DNA from: Coturnix japonica
Lineage: Eukaryota; Chordata; Aves; Galliformes; Phasianidae
Direction: 5' to 3'
Length of the DNA stretch: 64,000 nucleotides
Assembly (NCBI RefSeq): GCF_001577835.2
Contig: NC_029527.1
Span: forward strand, 9,144,094 to 9,208,093
Of the stretch, positions 32,801-43,135 are shown piece after piece. The position numbers were made by a program, and so were the translations under genes. How positions within the stretch are numbered: the first letter of the stretch is position 1; the number at the start of each line of letters is the position of its first letter. The notes below the pieces were generated by a model that saw only the letters and a program-made list of their open reading frames with translations, did not search any database and was not told the DNA's origin.

Positions 32801-35800
32801 CAGGGGCCTTCTAACACTGGCAAACCAAAGAGTGACGATGCCTGCGTGCGCCAGCGAACTGGCACAGAGAAAGTGGCAGCCACAGTCTGCTCTAATTAAG
32901 GCAATATGCGACCCCATTCTCCCTCTGGAATGTGCTGAAGAAAAGGAGTGGCCAAAAGCCATTTTCCAGCCTCGGGACAGATTTTCCCCACCCATGTCCT
33001 GGGCAAGGACCAGCACCACAAGAACGAGGAGTCTCCAGCCAATTATCTGAAACTCACCACAGCTAAACCATTTGGCCTGCGAGCTGGGTTAACTCTTCCC
33101 AGTACCAAAACCAAGGCGAAGGGAAAGACAGGAGGTTCTCCCATCTGCTGGGGCAGGCCCCGTGGTCATGCGCTCCGATGACCAAACTACCTCGGTGTGC
33201 TTGAGATAAAGTCATGCTTATTATGAAGTTAGCTCTGAACAGCTACGACAGATCTCAGTGAAATGCATGAGTAACTCAAGCAATTGACAGTAACTACTGG
33301 CACCCAGACAGGGTTGGAAATGGGCAGTTTCTCCCAGTAAGCTTGTTTACTAATTAGAATGAATTATTTCATATAATGCCAAGTCTTCTTGGTTTTACAG
33401 GGCTGTTCCCAAAAGTGAATGGCTACACTGAAAGGTTTGATTTTTCTTTTTCCTTTTCCAGGGGACAACACAAGTCTTTGTTTTAACAAAAACCTCCTCT
33501 CCCCATTTCATGACTGCGCTCATTGCTCTTCATACTCCAAACTTCCACACAATGAGGAAGCGTGAATATGAGCATGTCTGCATCTGCATCTCCCAGCACA
33601 GGTGGCCCACGTGCCCACACCCCCTCAGCCCTCACCTCTGCCGTATGGCTCTCATGACCTGGTGTGCACCCTCGCCCTGGTACAGCCATGTGTGCTGGCT
33701 GTTGCGCACCGCATCACTCATCTTCACTTTCTGGCTCCCTATGTACTTGTGGAAGTCACGGATATTCAACCTCTTGAACTCCTCCAAACTCAGCACACCT
33801 GTGGAAGAGAGCAGGAGCAGGCTGACCTGGGCACTCCAAACACGAGGCAATAGAGAACCTTCAGCTGCAGTGCAAGGTCAGAACCAGAACAGGCAAAACA
33901 CAATCAACTTGCTACTTACATATTTAAATGGAGCAGAGGGGGACACCTCAGGCCACCTTCCTACAAGACCTTGCAGGGTAATTTAAAAAACCAAACCCCA
34001 AACAACAAGCAGTACGTTCTTCTGCTTTTGTGCAATTGCAAAACACGAGAGAGATACACAACGCAGTACGATCCGGTGTAAATAGAAGGCAGAAAAGCAA
34101 AAGGTTAAAGGCAGTTTCTACTAGAACAGATATTTCTTGTTTGCACTCAGCTGAGCTCAGCAATGGATGGGTTTTTGCCTCTGATAGCTTCAGAGAGATC
34201 CTTACCATTTGTTGTGTTCCCTTTTTGCAGAAGCAGGGAAGCAGCACATGCCCAGCATCCAGCACACACCAGGGACAGCGAGAGGAGCTCAGGGAGGCAG
34301 CAAACACACTGCTGTTTGTGGACAGGGGAAAGGCCCAGCCACCAGGGTCAGCCCAGGGAGGCTCCTTAGGTGCTGGTTGTTGTCAGCAGATCACCCACGT
34401 CACTATTTCTCATGCCCCGCTCACATCTCCCCATCCCCATTTCCCCTTATTTGACGCGGTCTTTGATAACACAGTGCCACATCCAGGTCGTGACCTGGTC
34501 CCTCAGTGGCACACACCAATGTGACAATGGAGGAAAGCAGCACTCTGGAAGCAAGGTCCTGCCAAAAACACTTTAACAGAACTTTTCATTTGTCAACAGC
34601 CGGAACGGTGGAAAAGCCATTGGCAACTCAGTCATATGCTCCTACCCCTGCCAAAAGTGTCACCAGCGTGGGTGCTCAGGGTGCCATCCGGATATTTAGG
34701 CATTCACATGGGTACTGCTTCATCTCCAAAGCAGCTCCTCTCTGGCACTCTCAATGCCAGGTCACTGGAAGAGAGCATGCAGAGCCTGTGCATTCACTTA
34801 ATTTGATTAGGAAATGGAGAGTTGCTTAATTGAGGACACACTAATTAGAGCAGCAAAGGTTAGAGTGCGTGTCCAGGCCAGAGGGGGGGGGGAGGGCAGA
34901 AGCAGCCTCCTGTAATACAGAGAACAGGGCAGTGCCAGAGATGAAATCAGCATCAAAGGCTGAACAAGACCACCCCGTGCTGCACTCCCATGCCAGTGAA
35001 GCAGCTCCCTCAGACACCTCTAGACATCCCTTTGAAAGCAGGAGGGAGCACGTTAAGAGCTGTAGCTTCAAACAATGAGAGCTACATAGTCAGACCCAGC
35101 ACAGCCTCTGAGAGGTCTACACCAATTTCACTTTCTGTAAAGGTCCCTAAGCAGTGTTATTTTCCTTGGAAGAACTTCTAGTACAGCAGGCCTGGGCAGG
35201 GACGTGGCTTTTGCTGCATGGCTGTGTGCAGTGTCCCATGCTGAGGACGTGGGGATTCCTGAGGAGCTGCTCTTACCATTCCCATCAGGGTCAGCCTTGA
35301 CTGCAGCGTACATCTCTCGGATGTTTTCGGGGGTCATCCACCTGCCATTCCCAAGGCGGGTGTGAGTCAGCACCTGAAATTCAGAACCAGATTAACAGCA
35401 GGCACAGATTTCTAGTACTAATGCAACCCTCCCAGTTTCCTGCTTGAGGCCAGGCCTGCTCTCTTCTGCAGAGCATCAGTCAGCCAGGCGTCAACACGTC
35501 TCTGCACGTGGATTTGAGTGGAGATCATCTGGCAGCCACGCTGTGTGGCTGATCTGCATTTCTATTTCCAGTTTAGGTGATGGCAAATGACTGCTGAAGC
35601 TCAGTTAACCAGTCCTTAAGTGGAGGAGGCACAGCTCTCAGCAAGTTCTGACCTCCAGAGAAGCACCTGGGAAGTGACATCCTTCTACCTACCACGATGC
35701 ACGCTGCCCCACAGGACAAGGCTGCTGAAGAGCTGTGGACAAGGTGCTCCTTATCCCCTCCTAGAATGTGGGTGATTCTAAAGCCCTGTTGGCTGCAGGA

Positions 35801-38800
35801 AGGCACAGCCAGCTCTACAGCACAAACTCAGTGTGCTGGCACACCCACAAGAAGAAATGCACCCTACCTCTTTGAGCTGCAGCTGCCCATCCTGATTGTG
35901 GTCCAGCAGATTGAAGAAATCCATCTGGCTGATTTCTATCATTTCCATGGCTTCCTCATAGTCATCCGTCGGTAGGATCTGGCTCTTCTGCAACCCCTTC
36001 AGCTGTGCCAGATGGATGATGAGTTTGCACTCCTCCTCTGTCAGGAAGTCTGGAATTTCTGCAGGAAAACACAAGCAGTAACAGACTGAGGAACTGTTAT
36101 ATTAGGACAAATACTAACGACAGGCCACTGAAAAGAGAGAAAAATAGGGAAATTTATAAACATCCTTCCAAGTCAGAAGGGTGGGACAGTCAAATATATG
36201 CACGCTTCTACTCAAAGAGCTCTACAACAGCACACACCTCACACCTGAGCTGCAGGAGATGGGTATTTTTACAGCAGCTGCTCCTGAATGTTTGGATCCT
36301 GGGGTCAAGCCCCTTATTTTCTTGCAGATCACCACAATGGACAAAGGAGTGAACAAACACAGCCATATCACCGCATTTTATCACTTCAAAGGTTATATGT
36401 GGATCACAGTCTGGAACTGCTGTTTTACAGGAAGGGAAGCCTTAATGGGGGAGTGGGGATGGCCAGGGTTTCATGCTCCCTCACATGCAGAAGAGCAGGA
36501 AGCACCTCACAAACAACCAAAGTCCTTTTGGGGGTACCTAGCACAATGCTCTATGGGGAAACTCAACATCCCAACTTATTCCCATTCATTCCCTTGTACT
36601 TTTGTACAGCCATCAGAGCAAAACAGGCTTAAGCGAACATGGCTGTGAAGGGCTGGATTAGATGATTTTAAATGTCTTTTCCAATGATTTTATAAGTACT
36701 TTCAGACACAATGTCCTGCTCTCTAAACTGCAGCCCTGCAGGTGTGTGCTGAGGACGCATCCAATCCCAGCTGCAGCAGCAAACCCTCAAAGGGGGAAAG
36801 AAAAAATAAAAGTTAATTACTTCCACGACCTTAAATCAACCCTATCAGCTCCGACTGTCAATAAGCAGTTGCCCTCTTAAGTGCATACCAGAAAACACGA
36901 TGCTCCTGGGAAGCCCTGGGGATACAATGCAGCTGTATCCCTCTGAGGACACAATTTCTGCCACCAGCAGAACAATGTCCTTGTAACAGAGTGGGCTTTT
37001 GGGGCCAGAGCTTCCGCTGTCCTGAGCGTCACAGCCTCGCACCGAATCAGAGCCAACCATACCCACTGGCAAGCAGCGGTCCCAGGATCTCCAGTTCCTC
37101 AAACTGGGCTCAAATAATGACGGCTTCTGGAATCTTAATTACGTGCTGGAGGAAGGACAATCCCTCTCTTCAGTGGTGGTAATGGGATTTTGTAACGAGG
37201 TAGAAATTGCATTAGCAGGAAGCGCTTTCCGCCAGGCAGGTTGCAAGGTGAGGGGCTTTCCAGCTAAGAGCTGCCAATCCGCAGTGCAAACAGCCTTCCT
37301 CCCCAGCTGCAAATTGGTTCCTGTGCCCACTGCTCTCCCAAACAGTTAACTTGGGGCTGCGAGACCATCCTATCTCCCTGCCCGCTCAACAATGGTTCCA
37401 GCTAAACAAATGCCTCCTAATTGACTTTGAGCAACACTTGATTGCTTTCAGAAGAAAAAAAAAAGAAAAAAAAACAACAAAAGAGGAAAACATTGGGGTT
37501 TATGAAATAATGACTAATCCTGGAGCAAGAGAAAGGGGCTGGGTTGGAGCGCTGGTGTCAAACAGAGAGCCCCAAGACACAGGGCCAAGGCATTCACCCC
37601 TCCCCAGCTGCCCTCATTTCCACACCTGCTGATCTAAGCCAAACCCCTGCTAAAATCCAAACAATCGGGGCCGCTGGCAAATGAAAATTGGAGCATTGTC
37701 TTCCCCAAGAGGGCTCTGAAAGGGCCGCACTTAATGAGGATGGATTGCCACGGAGGTGGCTTGCAGGCTATAAAAGGCGTTCTGCAGGCTGGAGCAGCTC
37801 AGTCCGGGTGCGCTGTGAGCCCACTCCAAACACCATGAGGGCTGTGAGCACGGAGAAGGCGTCCCGCAGGCGGGGAGCCCCGTGGCTGCCAGGTCTGCTG
37901 CTGCGTCTGCTGCTGTGGGGCTGCCCAGGGGGATGGGCCAGCTACCTGCGCAGGTCCTCCAGCTGCACCGCCATCCCGCGCAGCATGGCCCTGTGCTACG
38001 ACATCGGCTACTCAGAGATGAGGATCCCCAACCTGCTGGAGCACGAGACCATGCCGGAGGTGATCCAGCAGTCCTCCAGCTGGCTGCCCTTGCTGGCCAG
38101 GGAGTGCCATCCAGACGCCAGGATTTTCCTCTGCTCCCTCTTCGCGCCCATCTGCTTGGACAGGTAAGACATTTGCATGAGTTCTTTCCGTGTTGCTCCC
38201 CAGCAGTGACGGCATTCGCCTCCTGAGAGCAAAGACGTGGAATCTGATCACAGCCACTTTCAGGCAGCGCAGCGAGGGTACATGGGATTACCCAGCAGGG
38301 ACTCTCCCCACTTCTGAGGGAGAACTGAATTCCCGTCCAATTTCCAAAGCAGCCTTTTGTTGCTTGTTTCCCTGCTTCCCCCCCAGGCTCATCTACCCCT
38401 GCCGCAGCCTGTGCGAGGCTGTCAAGAGGAGCTGTGCACCCGTCATGGCTTGTTATGGCTATCCCTGGCCTGAAATCCTCAACTGCAACAAGTTCCCTGC
38501 AGACCACGAGCTGTGCATCGCTGCCATCTCCACAGATGAAAGTTCCTCCAGCAGGAGAAGTAAGGGCTTTTTTTCTCATATGTTTTCCCATGTGTAATGC
38601 TGAATGCTCACAGGATGAGCCTATGCCTTGCCTGTGTTCACAGGATGGCTTGGGTTGAATGGGACCTCAAGGATCGTAAAGATCATAAAACACTCCTGGC
38701 TTTAAGCTATACTTAAAAAGCAAAGTGGAAATTCTAGTTTTTCTCTCTGGGAACTGCACTGTGACTAGAGAAGGAGCATGACCTTGGCTAAAGCTTGTTC

Positions 38801-41800
38801 CCTCAGCTCTGCTCATCACTACCTGGGTGCCCTCAGACAGTAGTGGGGCTTGGGGCAGTGGGGGAAATCTAAAAGACATGGGAGCTCACGGTGACCTGTC
38901 CAGGAAGTGAGAAGCAATAGACATTTGTTAAGCAATGTCACTGCTGTGGCAACGTGCAGCAATGAACACAGCCTACACAAAGCACAACCAGCAGCGCCTG
39001 CTGCCTCACCGTGGGATGGGGAGCTTAACATTCCTATCCTGGGGCTGGATAGCTCAGGAGGAAGCACCATTTCGAAACTGCAAGCCACCACTCGCAGATG
39101 TCAAAACCATATGATGCCTTTTCCAGCAATGGGCGTTCTAACCAGATTTGTGTTGCAGCAGTGCCCAGAGCCAGCTGCAAGGACTGCGAGCTGGAAGAGG
39201 CCAGCACCACCAGGGAGATCCTGGACAACCTCTGTGCCAATGATTTCAGTAAGTACACCCACCTGCTGGCTCAGCAGCCAGCATGGCCTCCAGCAGCGAA
39301 GCTGTGACACGCACCAAGAATGGCTTGGCCATAAGAACTGACCTGGAGGAGTCGTGGCTTTTATAAGCAGATTCCAGAGATGATCAGTTCTCACTGTACC
39401 TGTTAAGTAACAGGACTTGCTGCCCGTGCCACTGCTCCTTAGGGGAACTCTTCCTGTGCCATGGTGCTGCTGTACCTTTTGCACTCATAAGAAAAGCAGG
39501 GTGAAAAGAACAGTTATCAGTGCTGGCAGTGCTCAGCTCAGCTGAGAACCTTTCCATGATCACTGTAATTGCATGGGCTTGGATGGACGTGTCACCACGT
39601 TACAGGAGCAGCACAAAGCTATGACTTGTAAACAGAACTAACAGCTCTTTTTCCCCACTCCAGCCGTGAAAATCCGAATCCTCAGGAAGAACACGACCAC
39701 AACCGTCTCGGACTTTGACCTGGATCCCTCCAGGGTGGAGGTGCTGAAGCACGGCCCGCTTCTCAGAACCGAAATCCCAGGCAGGCTGCAGCAGTGGCTG
39801 GATATAGATGCTACCTGCGCCCACAACATCATGAGAGGCACTCATGCAGGGGTCTTCGTCATCAGCGGAGATGTGCAGAGCGACAAAGTGGTGGTGAACA
39901 AGGCCTATGCCTGGCAGAAGAAGAACAGGAACCTGCACCAGGCTGTGAGGAGATGGAAACATCACCGCTGCCCTGAACAGGCCGGCAGGAAGGTCTGAGA
40001 TCTCGATCCTAATGCTAAGAAAAGGCTCCCTTCCCCACGGCTAGAAAACTCCTTCCCCTGGCAGTTGGTGTTTCGGAGGTGTACATTCAGTATCTTTAGG
40101 TGAATCAAAGCAGTCATAGTCAGCAGGTAGGGCCTCACTACAGATCCCTGCGATCACTAAAACCCTTTTCCCGAGCCACAGCTTAGGGATGCAGACTTAA
40201 CATACTCCTCTGGCCAGGTCCTGAAAATCCAGGACTTAGAATGGATGGCTTTGTGCAGCATCAGTGACTTGAAATCTGCAGACGAGCACAGATTAGAAGA
40301 GGCTGTTAATAACATGGGCACAGGTGAAAGGAAAGAGCCCTTCTGGAGCACACAGCGGGCAGCTGAGGATTTCTGCTGGGGATAACTGGGAATGACTGTT
40401 TTTTAAGTTAAGGCATTCAGTTCGGTTCAGAACATTCTGGTACCTGTGGAACTACCGAGGATACCCCCAGAGCCTGAGAGGGGTGGCAACGACACCGAAT
40501 GCCCTGCAGATCACTCTCACCCAAACACACACGGACCACAGTCACTCTCAGAGATGAACAGAGCCACAGCCCTACATGAGCAGAAAGCAGAAAACAGCAA
40601 ATCCCCAAGTGAGAAAATGAGTCGGGTTTCTACTGTCTAACAAAGCCCCATCCATGGAAAGTTTTCTACACTGGATTAAACTTGAGAATGAAATAAATGA
40701 CAGAAAAAAAACCCCAGCCCCACCACACAGCTCTGGGGATAAATACGTTCTTCCCTGTGCTCAAAGCCTGCAGCCTCAGTTGTGGAGAGAACCGCCAGCT
40801 TTGATGGAGACACATTGCCTCCCTGTGCTCATAAAGCACACCCACAACCCAGCCAAGACTGTCTCTTCAGATTGAATATGGGCTGAGATCAGCACTCACG
40901 GCACTCGCACTGCGACTCAGCCGCGCTCTGACATTTGTGCAGCAATTACTTCTATTTCCCCGAGGCTCAGAAGAAAAACACAGTGAGGTTTCCTATTTTT
41001 ATTCCTCCCCGCCGCCTCGTCTCACCAAGTGCCGCCCGCCCCGCAGGGCCTGCTGCCAGGTGGTCCCTGAGACAGCAGCATCCTCTGAACAGACTGCGTT
41101 TGGAAAACACAACAAGTAAAAGCTCTGAAGGTTGAAAAAAGGCTTTGTCTGATATTTGTTTTCCATTAATGGGATTATTTGATTACTGGTGTTTCCCAAC
41201 TAAGAAGCGCACAGATGGTCTGACTTACAAGCTTAGAATGATGTCTCATAACCAGAGGGGGGATAAAAAAAAAAATAAATAGGGCAGGGACTTTTTCAGA
41301 GCTCCATGAAATACACTCGGGTTCGATGCAGATGACTTACCCGCATTTAAACAACAAACTGCGTGCTCCCTGCGGTGCCCAGCCCCACGCTCCAAAGCAC
41401 AGGGCTCCCATTAAGCCATCACCCAGCTGCCCACAGCCCCACACCACCCTGCTCTGCTGAAAGCAAAGATCACAGCGCAGCCACTTCTCCCTACTCAGGC
41501 TCTTCTGTGCTACAGCACTTCTTGTCCAGCAAAATCCCCTTCAGGATTTCAAGAGCCTTGCTAGTAACTTCTGGCTTTGTCTAACAGCACCCCGTTAAAT
41601 ACACACCTCTGCCCAATTTAAACAACAGAGACGCAATAATTAGATTTTAAAGCAGTTAATTTAGGTCAGTGCTGTTTGTGTAGATAGAGAGGTCTCTGGA
41701 ATTCTTTTTAAGTCACAGTTGGCTCCTGGCAGGTCCATCTGGGAGATAAGAGCTGTCTTGCGAGTCGAGGTTTCTAAATTAGGGCTTCCCTATCAGAGGA

Positions 41801-43003
41801 TAAAGGAAGGTGGGATCTGAAATGCTGCCTGCCCAGGGCTGTCCCCAGAGCCAGCATCAGAAGGCACAGCTTGCCCCAGAAGCTGATAAAGGAGCCTGAG
41901 TCATATCAGGGGCTGCAGGATGCCTGTGGCTGCCCTCCTGGGGGCCACCATCAGCCCAGCAGAGCAGCAACAGTGGGGAACAGAAGGTGACAACAGGAGC
42001 AGGAAAACCACTGCCCAGCCTGTGTCATGGGTATGGCCACTGCATCGAGCAGTGTGAGTGCCAGGCCTGCATGTCACCAACCAATGTTTGATACAGAACC
42101 AGCTAGAAACGAGCCATAAACACAGCATACGTAGAAACGACAGAACAACTCCATATATTTCTTGCAGGTACTTACTGCGTTAAAGCAATTTAATAGGGAA
42201 ACGCTCTGACCTGCGCCTAGATTTTCAGTCCGTATGATCGATTCTGAATCAGAGAACAGCTCAGGTATTGGCAAAGCATCTCAAGGCCCCCAGCATCACC
42301 AGCACAGCCAACAGCTCCGCTCTGCCTTTGCAGTAACACGAATTCTGTCACCAAATTGACTGGATATTGTGGATTTCCACAGCACAAGGCCCATGGCAGG
42401 GGCTGCTCTCAGCCCGGGGAGCATCGCAGCAACGCGGGGCAGGCTGCAAAGCATCAGAGCGGACCCATTGGAGGGCACAAGGATGCCGACCCCGCACTGT
42501 GTCACCCCGCACTGTGTCACCCCGCACTGCCGTCCCCCCGTCCCGCTCCCAGCAGCCGGCAGGTCCCCGTTCACTCACCGAAGAGCAGCGGTTTGAGGCT
42601 CAGGGTGCGCACGGCGCGGCTCCGGCCGGGCCCCAGCTCCACCCGCTGCGTGTGTCCCACCTGCGGGGAGAGCGGCGTTCAGCTGCTGCCCGCCCCGGCC
42701 CGCGCCCCGCGCCCGGCCCCGCGGCCTTGCCTTGATGCCCTCGAGGCGCGGCAGGGAGCGGGCGGGCGGCGGAGGAGGCGGCGGAGGAGCGGCGGCGGTG
42801 GAAGCGGGGATGCCGGGGGTGGCGTTGCCGGCGTCGCCGGCGCTGAGGTGGACGAAGAGCAGCAGCCCCAGCACGTTGAGGACGTAGAGGTGAGCGAAGA
42901 CCATGAGCACGAGGAAGTAGGGCCGCGAGCACACGGGCCGCGGGCGGGCACCGGGCGGGCCGTGCAGCGGGGGACTGTCCGCACGAGCCGCCGCCGCCGC
43001 CAT
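29832..43003 (-). CDS. P4HTM: Transmembrane prolyl 4-hydroxylase
   Basis: ER-membrane Fe(II)/2-oxoglutarate dioxygenase that hydroxylates prolines and can act on HIF-alpha, with EF-hands. Nine exons, 5' to 3': 42731-43003, 42579-42660, 35868-36058, 35277-35373, 33636-33798, 31904-32089, 31647-31737, 31138-31261, 29832-30049. Total 1425 nt, 474 residues (human 502), phases consistent. One membrane span is at about 29-52, poly-Pro at 73-80, EF-hand loops at 171-182 ([12 protein letters not shown]) and 210-221 (DPDGNGVLSLEE). The iron ligands are His301, Asp303 and His414, and the 2-oxoglutarate lysine is Lys424. A glycosylation-type NNVT and the FETSC segment match the family. Intron 1 is only 70 bases and uses a GC donor (ATCAAG|GCAAGG). 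Intron 2 is 6.5 kb and contains a sFRP gene on the other strand. Confidence 0.96.
36641..36695 (+). mobile_element. Old CR1-like 3' scrap in P4HTM intron 2
   Basis: GGGCTGGATTAGATGATTTT and CTTTTCCAATGATTTTAT resemble the last 60 bases of an old CR1 copy (GGTTGGACTAGATGATCT, CCTTCCAACC). It is diverged, in + orientation. Confidence 0.5.
37760..37834 (+). promoter_or_regulatory. SZL: TATA-box promoter of the nested sFRP gene
   Basis: A perfect TATAAAA at 37769-37775 (GGCTATAAAAGGCG) places the start near 37800, giving a 5' UTR of about 35 bases. All the other promoters in the window look TATA-less and CpG-rich, so this gene is built for regulated rather than constant expression. Nearby upstream CATTGT and TTAATGAG strings could be SOX and homeodomain sites, but that is only suggestive. 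Confidence 0.75.
37835..39998 (+). CDS. SZL: Secreted frizzled-related protein, sizzled type, nested in P4HTM intron 2
   Basis: Secreted protein with a frizzled cysteine-rich domain and a netrin-like domain. Members of the SFRP1/2/5 group bind Wnts, and sizzled also blocks tolloid proteases and so stabilises chordin. Four exons: 37835-38163, 38387-38559, 39159-39248, 39664-39998. Total 927 nt, 308 residues, phases consistent. A hydrophobic signal ([13 protein letters not shown]) is followed by the FZ domain at about 44-155 ([55 protein letters not shown]). The netrin part spans about 174-300. The FZ domain has one cysteine more than the usual ten (MACYGYPW), and the netrin CxC pair is reduced to CAH. 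The start is placed just after a TATA box. Similarity is clearly to sFRPs; naming it sizzled rather than crescent or another paralogue rests on memory and position. Exon 3 could start three bases later (39162). Confidence 0.85.
38641..38700 (-). mobile_element. CR1-like 3' scrap in intron 2 of the sFRP gene
   Basis: GGTTGAATGGGACCTCAAGG followed by ATCATAAAACACTCCTGGC resembles the reverse complement of the CR1 3' end. It is short and diverged. Confidence 0.6.
40692..40697 (+). terminator. SZL: Candidate poly(A) signal of the nested sFRP gene
   Basis: First AATAAA on the + strand after the stop at 39998, giving a 3' UTR of about 710 bases. An A-rich run follows closely. Confidence 0.55.
42489..42532. 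repeat. 15-bp tandem repeat, about 2.7 copies
   Basis: ACCCCGCACTGTGTC twice, followed by a partial third copy, at the 5' end of P4HTM intron 2 about 50 bases from exon 2. No function is seen. Confidence 0.85.
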
Positions 43004-43135
43004 CGCGCCCCGGCCCGCCAGGCCCCGCGCGTCACCACGGCAACAGCGCGGCGTGATGCGTCAGCACGTCGGGGGGCGCGGCCGGCGCGCTCGTGGCGGG
43101 AAAGGCGTTCGTGGCGGGAAAGGAGCACGTGCTGC
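43004..43135 (-). promoter_or_regulatory. P4HTM: P4HTM promoter with duplicated E2F-like sites
   Basis: CpG-rich and TATA-less. The 14-base string CGTGGCGGGAAAGG occurs twice (43092-43105 and 43110-43123); its GCGGGAAA core matches E2F. An E-box (GCACGTGC) is at about 43125, and a TGATGCGTCAGCA string, AP-1/CRE-like, is at about 43053-43065. It lies within 130 bases of the P4HTM start codon. Confidence 0.6.

Noticed and set aside
37688-37834. Earlier in-frame Met for the sFRP gene
   Set aside because: The upstream frame begins before the TATA box at 37769 and lacks a signal peptide. The Met at 37835 is followed by a proper hydrophobic leader.
41300-41345. tRNA-like GGTTCGATGC string
   Set aside because: No matching A box or cloverleaf around it, and the B-box consensus is not met.
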